Assembly: GCA_026419785.1 (NCBI GenBank)
Contig: JAODTK010003444.1
Location: 1 to 64,000 of the forward strand
Source: Sclerodactyla briareus
Taxonomy: Eukaryota; Echinodermata; Holothuroidea; Dendrochirotida; Sclerodactylidae
Reading direction: 5' to 3'
DNA: 64,000 bases
Shown: positions 50,801 through 61,600 of the stretch, piece after piece
Position numbering within the stretch: the stretch's first letter is position 1
How the letters are laid out: each line of letters opens with the position of its first letter
The notes under the pieces: generated by a model
Databases searched by the model: none
What the model was told of the DNA's origin: nothing
Seen by the model: the letters and a program-made list of their open reading frames with translations, nothing else
Translations under genes and position numbers: made by a program

Positions 50801-52579
50801 CATTAGGGAATAATGCCGATGCAACATATAACCCAGTTGTGATGATTGTCCCTGGAGGGGACAAAATACTGAAGCTACGATGATAAGCAACCCCTCAGCC
50901 TTATTTTCTAGACATTCTATTTCTTAGAGTCCAGAAACCTAGGCCAGCTCCCACAATTTTCTAAGAAGTGCTGGTCAAACACCTTGTGTAAAGAATCAAT
51001 AAACTGCAAAGCAGCAGCTCAGACAAGAGAAGTCTCAACTCCCATAGACTAAGGGTGGGGGACTGAGAGCAGGCGATCCAGATTCCGCACACACAACGGG
51101 TATCAATTCTCTCATTTGGTATAGAGACTAGGCCTGACGTGCAATGTCAGGGAAATTGTCTCAAGAAAGAACACCCCTATCTTGGAGTAACTGTCACTTC
51201 AAAGCTCTCATGGTCAACTCATATAAACAATATAGATGGTAAAGCTTACAAGATCATCAATCTAATCCGTAGACATCTGTATGACTGTGATACTAAAACG
51301 AAGGACATTGCCTGTAAGTCCCTGGTTCGTTCCTGTTTGGAATATAGCTCCTCGGTTTAGGATCCTTACAAAGCTTGTAACATTAAAAAGCTGGAAACGG
51401 TTCAGCGCTAAGCTGCCAGATTTGTTTGCAAGGATCACCACCGGTCAACCAGTGTTGCAGGGCTCCTGCAACATCTTGCCTGGCCTACTTTGCAGGAGAG
51501 AAGGCGCAATGCACGACTCAAGCTGTTTCATAATTCTATTAACGACATACTGGCTTTACCGGTTCCTGATTTCATGGAGTAACAGACTAACTATCGCACA
51601 CGTTCACCATCAGTAAATGGACTTAACTATAGACATGTTTATTGTTAATACCGACGTCTTCAGGTGGTCATTTTGGCCCAGAACAATTCCAGATTGGAAT
51701 GCATCTAATCTCACTATGCAGGAATTAAGTGGTACTGGGGTGTTTTCTGGTGGTGGTGTAAATCCTTCATTATCATCTTCAACTCTGACTCTTCAATAAG
51801 CTTGTGCCTGTTGTGTGCTGTCCCCTATGCGGTGATAACCACTAGTTGTGTTTGCCATAGTACCAGGACAAGACAAGAAGACAAGACATATTCTAGGCTG
51901 AAAATCCCAAGCTAACAAGCATGGCTAATGATATAATAGCAGCATTTTTAGAAGGATATTAAACCAAAAGGCCCACAAACATTGCAGTAATATTGATCAT
52001 CTTGACTCATACATAGATCAAACATCTTAAAAATTATTCTGCACAGCAGTGTTTGGCCAACTCCTCACAAATTAAGATATGAAAGCACTCATAACTGTTA
52101 AGCAGGAACCAAATTCAGAGCCAACTCTTCTCAGATTAAGATATGAAAACAATCAAATGTTCAACCAAGAAAGTATTTACTTCATTTATTTGTATGTATG
52201 ACATTAACAAATTCTAGCAATACTGTCACCCACCTTTCAGGAGATGCCCTACAAGGGCAAAGTTAAAGTTGAATTTGAAGCTGAGGCCCACAGCATGGTC
52301 CATCTGTTTGAAGTGCCACTCCTCCAACGGCTCACGAACGTGCATCAGGACCTTCTCTGGGCTCTGGTAACGAAATCAGATGATCAGGATAAAGGCTGCA
52401 GATCGATTAGGCTCGGTTAGCTGCCTTAAAATAAAACTATCGTTATCGCAACAAATGATCAGTTTTTCTGCTTTGCATTGCCCTATATAAGGATTTTTAT
52501 AATTTTCTCACAGATAAGTTGCTCTCCCTGATTTCTCAGATGCATTTGGTATATGACAAATCAATGCCAGTGAGTCAGT

Positions 52580-52623
<44 letters not shown>

Positions 52624-55600
52624 GTTCCGTATAGTGCAAAAAACAGTAAAGAACGTCTTAATGTGCTGTGAAAAAAAAGTAACAAACAAAACAACACATA
52701 AAACTGATGGAAGTTAGGTTACAAATTTGAGCTCTTCGTATGCTACCATGTAGAGGAATGTTTTAAGTTGTTTCTTGAAGTGTCCTATAGGTGTCCAATT
52801 TTGAATGTGAGTAGGTGTGGCATTCAAAGAATGGGGGCCGAACCGAGAAGGAGCATTCTCCATAGGTTTTGGTACGAGCATGAATGGGAGTTAGGCTATT
52901 GAGGGGTCTCACATTCCCGGAGAGGAGTCTTCGAGGTGGAGTATACGGGTCAGGCGATCAGAGATGTACACAGGAGCGGAACCATTAAGTGATTTGTAGA
53001 TCAGGAGAAGAAGCCTGAAGACGATTCTTTGTTGGATTGGAAGCCAGTGGAGCTGAACTTGGAGAACTGGGGTTATGTGGTCTCGTTCTCAGTCAGTGTA
53101 ATGAGACAAGCAGCCATGTTTTGTATCCGTTGTAGTTTTGCGAGATCCTTTTTACTGATACCATATAGTAAGGAGTTACATGTGTCCAGTTTAATGATTA
53201 CAAAGGCCTGTATAAGCTTCTCAGTTGTTGCTTGGTTGCAACAGTTTCTGATTTTTCTGATCTTGTTCAAGGCAAAAGTGGCACCACAACAAATGTTTTT
53301 ATTTTGCTGGTCAGGTTCTGGTAAAAATTATGCCAAAGTCACGAACATTGGCAGCAGGTTTGATAGCAGAGGGACCAACAGTGATCGGAAGTAATGGATT
53401 GTTGTAGGATTTTGCGGAGCGAGATATGAGGTGGATTTCGGTTTTTATTTCATCGGTCCCGAAGGGCCGGACGAGATATTGTAGTCAGTTTGCCATTTCA
53501 CCTATATTTACTATTGCTGGTTGCCATAGCAACGGTTGCTATGGTAACCATAGTGGTCGTTTGGAACTATCCACTGAGGGGTCCCCTTTGGTGGGGTACC
53601 CATGGGGTGCCAGGTGATCCAGCAATGAGGTGCACTTGCAAAAGTGTCAGTTTGTGTGTGGCGTTCTGTGTGTGTGTGTGCGTTTGCGTGTCTGTCAGAT
53701 TTTTTATGGGTTTTCGCAAATATCTCCATTTTGGAGTGGCTGAAAGAGTGAAATTTCGCACACGCTTGAATAGTCACTAAACATAATTGCTCTCAAAATT
53801 AGACGGAAACTATCGAAATTGGGGAATTTAAGGAGTCAAAAGACGAATTTTGGGGCAATTTCGTCTGTTTATTTTTAAAGTTTTTCACTAAATTTCAAAG
53901 CTATTCCCTATTTTTTTCCAATGGGTCAATGATTCAAACTTTGTAGCAATGTGAAAAGGCACAAAAAACAACTTCTCCCATGCAATCAGCCCAAAATTAC
54001 CAAATATGTCAATTTTAGGGGGGAAGAAAAAATAGATTTTTGGCCAAATTTGAGAATTTCTGGAAATCTGTTCATTCTTGGTATATTTAGAGATTGGGAG
54101 GATTGAATGATTCCAAATTTCCGAAGATGGCACAAAGTATCAAAACAAAGGGTTCCCAGCAGTTATTGCTGTAAATACTGAAATTTCCATGAATATGAAT
54201 ATTTTTGGGGGAAAATGGCTGTGTTAAGACAATTTTGATGAAATTTGTCCATTTGCAACTCGCGAAAAAGGTAGCAAGTAGAAACAAGAAAAGTTCTAAA
54301 TTTGCCGGGATGAGATCCTGCAACTCCGGGGATTGCCCTCTTGTTTCATTGTTGAGAATAAGAAGGGGTCTGTCATCCAAGATTTAATATCCTGGATGCA
54401 GTCTCGATTTTCTCTGCCGTAATTTGACGCTCTTCTGTATTCATGCCGATGTATAGTGTAGCTATCACACGATCTACACAAAATGTGATTTGCGTCTAAA
54501 GCAGCCTATATCGTTGATTTTTTCAATAGGGGTAATAACATTTTCTTTTTTGCAACAGGCTACTTCCATCTTTGTGCAGACGGCCCCACGCAACAGACAT
54601 TTGTATTTGCTTAGATTTGGAAAGTCTACACTGAGCTGGCAATGTGGTACCATGAAAACACAATTGCACAAATTAACTCTATAGATGGAGGGATAGTGGG
54701 ACAGAGAATTGCCACACAGGAACTGGGCAACAAGTTTACTGTCCCAACCCACTACCTCAAACATATCGTTCCTCTTGCTCGAACAGAGGGATCTGATTGA
54801 CATTCGCTGTGTCAGAGTAGTTCAAAGCACCGTCATTAGTTTGTTTTCTGGGTTCATAGGACAAAGCACCGTGCATCAGTCTTCTCTGCAGTTGATAGGG
54901 GCATGTTATTACAGGGTGTTTTATTATGCTTTTGTTTAACATACTTTGTTGTTGAATGCCCCCTTTTCATCGAAGGCAGGTGTATTTTTTGTTTTCCATC
55001 ATCTGCAGTCCTGCAGCAAGAGACTGTCCATCAGCTGGCAGAGCACGGCCACTGCCCCAGAACAACAGCTTGGCAGGAGAGTTCCTGAAAGAACCAATGA
55101 TCAACCAATTATAGAATTTTTTCAAACCAGGGACAAACTCTAGACCTATGGGAATGAACAAAATAACAATAATAATGATTTTATTATAATTATCAACCTC
55201 CATAGCACCCATAAGCGCTCAAACAAATATGACACCCATACACACAACATACGATCGAAAACAATGAGCACAGCTTGCAAAGCCATCAATGCTACTGCTA
55301 CCAAAAAAGTTATTTGAAAAAGATGGGTTTCGACTCGGTTCCGAACAATACAAGTGAGTTTCGAGAGTGCACAGACAGGTTTGCAATCACATAGGAACTC
55401 TGATGTATACTTAGATAGTCAATACACAATTTCTTCTGCAAATTCTGTACCTGAGATAGTCCAGTAATGGTGCATCAATGCTAGAGCCATTCAACCAGTA
55501 CAAGCAGAGGTATAGCAAATGCCAGGAGCCATTCAACCAGCGCAGCAGAGGCTGCAGCAATGTCAGAGTTGTGTGCCAACCATTTTAAAGACATAAAATT

Positions 55601-58600
55601 CAGTAGCTACCATCACACCAATGTCCACCACCTGCCCCACTGTTTTGGGGCACCATGCAGTGACCCCTCACATAATTTACTCGCCTAGTTCCTAGAGGTT
55701 ATAGTCATTTTAGGGGCAATTAACGATGCTCTCCACCAACATGAGTCCAACTGGCTGGTGGTATGACTGCCACTCTGAGCTGATTAAGCCAGTAAGTAGC
55801 AGGCCTGTCACTACTCGTGACCAGTCTTGAAAAAAAGCCAACCCCCCCCCCCACTCCCATAATTCTACTCACCCGTTCCAGTAGTGGCTGTAGTCGTGTC
55901 AGGGCAATCATGATTATCTCCACCAACATGAGCCCCCCTGGCTGTGGTCAGCCTGCCACTCATGTGTCTGAGATGGTACATCCGCAGTACAGTACCAGGC
56001 CTGTCATTTTACGTCTGCCCAACCCCCCTAAACGCCCGCCCCCCCCACTCCCATATTTTACTCACCCGCTCCAGTAGTGGCTGTAGTCGTGTCAGGGCAA
56101 TCACAATGCTCTCCACTAACTGAGTCCCCCTGGCTGGTGTCAACGCCACTCCATGTTCTGGACTGACTCGCCAGGTACAGTAGTAGGCCCCTCACCTGGC
56201 TCGTTGATGAGGCCTTACTGATGCCTCCCAGACGCCCCCATCGCCCGGGCTGCATGGGCCGGGTTGTGCTGGAACGCAAACCTGAAATGGGAAAATGAAC
56301 AAAAGTTTTTTGTGATAATCACTATCTAACTACAAAACATAGTTTGTGGCAATAAACTATTCACAAATTTTAACCAGTAATTTTTTTTTTCTGAACTTGC
56401 TCACCTGAAGTTTGGCAAATCAACCCCAAATTGTCATTAGGATAGCTGAGTCCGGCTTTCAATCTACCCTGGGATAGATTTTTTTTGAAAAAAAGCAGGT
56501 TCGAAGCTGAAGCTGTCTGTCCACAAAACCTAGCTTGATACCAGATTTGAAACAGAGTTTGCACCAAACTCTCAAATTATGCTGGAATTAGGAAATTGAA
56601 CAAAAATCATAGAAAGCAGGTTTTATAGATAGATTGAAATCCTGTTTGTCTACAAAAGGAATGGCTGCCAAAATAATTAGTTTTGGACAATGATTCGTCT
56701 TCCAATTATCTGTCACTTTGTTGTCATTGTCTGTACCCATGATCAATCTTTTATGTCTTTACTATCCATTTCACATTCCCACAGCTATGCATAGAACCTG
56801 AAACACACACCTCCTCTCCTCTGCTATGCAGAATGGTAGAGTGGTATCAAGTGACACTTTACACTACCGAAATCTTCTTAGTTTGAATTCCTGGTGCTGT
56901 ATTTGCTTTGGCAATGGCAAGGTCTCGTTCTTCACTTCCACTCTGTTCACCACACTGTTATGCAGTGGATTTTCTGGGTTTATTGGGGTTCCTTGGGGAT
57001 ATTTGCAATAATGTGTCTTGGCCCTGGAGATATGGGACTTGAACTTTCAACGCCTCCGGGTTCCGAGAAAATGGTGGGGTCCTGGAGTTCACTAATGGTC
57101 CTTTCGGATGGGGGACATAAAATGGCGGTCCCCGGAGCATGTTGGGATTGGTTAACCCCCCGCCTCGTTAACATCTGAAGCACTAGCCAAGAAGAGAAGG
57201 CTAGTTATCGCCGGCTCATCCCACGAGCAATACAGCCAGGGTTCCTAGATGCCCCTCATTGGCTTCCTGAACCCGAAGAAATCATATTAAATCGAAATCA
57301 AATGCTATTATCACTCATCAAGGTGATCTGTCTGGTGGTGGTGCAGAGCTTACTGGTTGCTAGGAGCCCAGTTAACTGCACGATTAAGTATGAGGACAGG
57401 TGTGTGCATGAAGAGCTCCAGAATGCAGAGAAAGGCATTTTCACTTTGTCATTATTATATTAACATAAAGCATTATCTTTGTATACAGAAAGTGAATGTG
57501 ACAAAAGCAAGCTGGCAGAGGAAGTTACTGGATACTCCATCAAAAGAGAGTCTGGTCCACTCCTGCAGCCATTTGCAGTCAGGTATATCCCTCATACAAG
57601 CCTGTGGACACATAAAAGTATAGAATACATTTTCAATGAAAAGCAACTCCTTGTAAACCATGGTTCTCAGTACTGTCCTATAATTGTTTATTTTATGCAA
57701 AATAACTGAACAATAACATGTTAACTACAAACATCGATTGAGGTGATGTGCAAATCTGCTGAATTATTTCTTTCAAACAGTTCCTTCTCAAGAATACTAC
57801 AACATGGAGACTATATTCATGTTTTCACTGATCTATCACTCTTTTGCAGACCATCTGTGATAGCCTTTTTTCAGCCCAGAGGCATCATTTCTTGGCATTC
57901 TGAAGGTTGCTAATGCAGAACTCCACCTTAATCAATCATCAGAGAAAAGTGTGACATTTCAGTTCTCTCCTTAATGTCGGTCCAGCAGTATCTATATGGT
58001 GGCATTTATTTCTCTGTACACTTTGTCTGGCTGGCCTGTCTCAGTGGCTATCCCTGAATGTAGTCACCACAGTCAAACACCTTGAGAGTGCATTTTGACT
58101 GACCTCCATAATTTCCAGCAGTGCATCTGTGATAGCTTCAAGGTAGCTCAGGGGCATGATCTCTGCACTCTGACCCGCCGGCCTCTCCCTGTAGCTGGAC
58201 CTGAATGCAGTCACAGCAGCCGACTTCACCTTACTGATGCCGAACATCTGATAGAACTTTGGCAGCGAGAACTCTGTCATCCAGATGCATGATTTTCTGG
58301 GTCTGTCCTCTGGACATGGGTGTGAAAATAGTATGTGACTAAAATTGGCAATTGATTTGTTGAAAACTGCATAAATACCTGTCCTTGTTGTACTTGTAGG
58401 AAAGCAGACTACTGATGCCTTATCTTTTGGGAACAACGCTCAAAATGTCCTTGTCCGAGCCATTGGCAACTTGACAACCCACCTAATAAATAGCCTCAAG
58501 GTATCAGACGAAGGAGCCAATCCTAGTCAAGTCCTGAGCAGGATTGATCCTGAATCTTGGCACTATTACTGTTGGTGTGTAGTATCGTGAGCTGCTGTTC

Positions 58601-61600
58601 CACATTGTCCCTACTTCTCCTTTTGTGACTGTACTCATCTACACAGTCTCTACCTACTACCGGATAAATGTTTTGCCTTTCTCAAAGGGGGGCTTTTTCT
58701 TAGCAGGCAAGAGCGGCATTGCATTTGCCCATTTTTTCACTTAGGGCCTGAGTACAGAAAACAACAGCAGGTCCCTGTTCTACAAAGAGTTATGCTCAAT
58801 CTTACCCTCGATTGTAATCATAACCCCCCCCCCCCCCCATACTCAACGTAAGATGTTCATACTCTTTCGGAATCGGTGCCTAGCTGATATGAGCTCACAT
58901 GAAACAAAATAACAGAGCAGGCGTCGACAGGGTTGCTCGATAATTACAAAGAGGGTTTACGAGACTGGCATTTTACCTGCAATTCAATTGCTAATACCAC
59001 TGAGATTGCTTACAATATTGCTAATGTGGAACATTCTTCACTGTACACCAAAGTCAAGGACAAACAGTACCACTTTTCTGTCGTTTCTACAAAAGGTAAT
59101 GCCTTGGTTCAATCTATTACCTCTAAACCACAAGGGTCAAATTTGTTTTTGAAGGCAGTGTATATAAGGGTATATACCTACCACTGAATTCTGAGGGAGA
59201 ACAGGTGCAGAGAGAGTGTATAATATTGATGACCAGTCCATGGAGGGAGGCCCTGAGAGGCAGAGGACCTGTCGATGCCAGCATCACCACAATGTGGAAC
59301 AGCTTAGGAAGGTTGTGTTGAACTATGGGGAAAATGAATGGAAGTATAACAATGACACAACGGACAGGCAGTGAAACAGGAGACTTGAGTATTCTGATAG
59401 CAATGGATCCTGATTTATATTCCTTAGCTCGTATGGTTATGTTCAGCATTCGATTGCCCTGTCAAGTGGAGTGAGTGCTGGTATGCGAGCTCTCAGAGGG
59501 AGACCAAAAAGCAAACTGGCTGAACACTGTGAACCCAAAAACTGATCAACTGGAAGAATCTCCCTGCTGGACCGCACGGTCTAGAGAACACCAGAGAGAG
59601 ATACCATGAATTGTGGGTACCCATTCTGGGGTGGTGGTATTCATTCAGATGTGGGTGGGGTTGAAGATCATGATTGTTCCATGCCTCATTTTAATACTTG
59701 CTGGTTGAGCCATAGGCTACCTATAGTCGTGGGGAACAGGATTGCTTTACTGCCTATGCATCACACATAACTGAGCTGCCAATCCAACAATTTTGCTTCT
59801 ATCCAATACTGGATAGACGCTGTTATGTAGAATATGGAGATGAAAATGTCATGTTTTTTTACGTTGCGATGTCTATGTGCAAGGCATGTACAACCAACTT
59901 TTGACATGGCTTGCTCCAATGCAATTGATGGTCCTTTTCATGGTTGCCGCTCACCAGGGCCTTTCTCTCTCCAATAGTTACACGCTTTGCCTGCGATTTC
60001 CTCCCCAGTTCATTTAGCTCATTATACACGGCAGCTTTGGTATAACCTAGACCCAACCAGCAGACCTTGCCTGCGAGTAGGTTGCTTAACCTGCAGACCG
60101 TCACTTATATAGCATAGTTCTAATATGGCATAGTACTTTGGCTAATGGATGCTGATCAGCAGCAGGTTTTATGGACCATATTCTGGTCACTCACCATCAG
60201 GCAGTTCTTGAAGGACAGCATGAGGAGGTACCGTGTCAGGATTGCAATATCGTCCCACATGAGGTGTTTCTCCAGGGTAGCGGTGGAGACAGGCATGTCT
60301 TGTTTAGTTTCTGCAATGTGGGAAATATTAATAGGCTCCAGTTATCATATCCCCACAATACAGGTAGTGTTTAGAGATATTGTGGTATAGGGTGTGTACT
60401 TTTAGCATGATAACTCCTTAGCACATTGTCCGACTGACTTGGCATGTCTGCTATAGAAAAAATCTCAGGAGTTTGTAAGTCTTCAACAAAACATGATGGA
60501 TGTAGATTTCATTTGCTTCCAACAAGAATAGAGGTCTTTCAAGGTCAAGTTCACCTAATTCATGAAATTTTCCGAACTTTATCGGACTGGACTACATTTA
60601 GTCTCAACAATTTTGACCACACACTGCAGGTCTAATCTTCCCCTTTTGTCCACTTTTGAAACAGCCAGAGAATATTGTCGGCATTCTCTACAACTCCTAG
60701 CCCACAAGGGGAATCACTAATGATAAATCAAAGATATGTTCACACATACATAGCTACACAAGATGACCTAACTTCAAACACAAAGACCTGTTTTCTCTAG
60801 GACTGGAAGAATCCACTCAAACAATCTCAAGACTATAACCATTATTTCTTCCAGCATTTTTTTCCTTCTTAACCTTGCCCAGAATGTTCGCAAGAAAAAC
60901 TTCCAAACTTTTAAAGTGGGCACTGGTAGAATAGTGACACACACATCTACAATGGACTAAGAGGTTAGGTCTGATGTTAACGTTATCTGATAATCAGACC
61001 ATAGGCCAATAAAGTTCACTATACCTTTTGTGATATAGGCAACGCCTTCTCCCTCCCCTGAACTTCACCTCCAACATAAGCAATCTAATCCCATACATTG
61101 TGACACACATATGCATTGAATATATCTCTGTTCCATTTGTGGTGATAAACTAAGCTGAACAGAACAACTGGTGTTAACATCAACTTTTATTTCATGATTT
61201 TCAAATATCTGCAGTGCTTCCCTGATGGGAGAGATGTAGGAATCGAAGGCTGCCATGGATCAATGTCTAAAGTCAAGCATATATTATCGATAATGTGACT
61301 TCATCGACTCCCATTAGATGCTCTTCACTCCCCATACTAGATTACACTATAATCATCACACAATATACTGGTTCCTTTTAATCGTCACTTGTGCAGTCCA
61401 CCTTTTTCTCTTCTCCCCGAATAAGGGCAAACGATAAAAATATTTCAGCCTAGTGAACAGTAATTTTCACATTTCACAATATCATAAAGTGATGCTTTCA
61501 GGGCAAATACTACCCTTCTTGACATATACCTTTTTTTGACTCCCAAATTTTAGTATGTAAGGTTTTTCGAACAGTGTAGCGCAACCAGACTTGCTGTAGT

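Noticed and set aside
56190-56195. GTGAGG as the donor of a shorter NF1 exon (56196-56281)
   Set aside because: Reading through it gives SQVRG and continues collinearly with the vertebrate protein to LQPLLER and a better donor, GTGAGT, at 56065.
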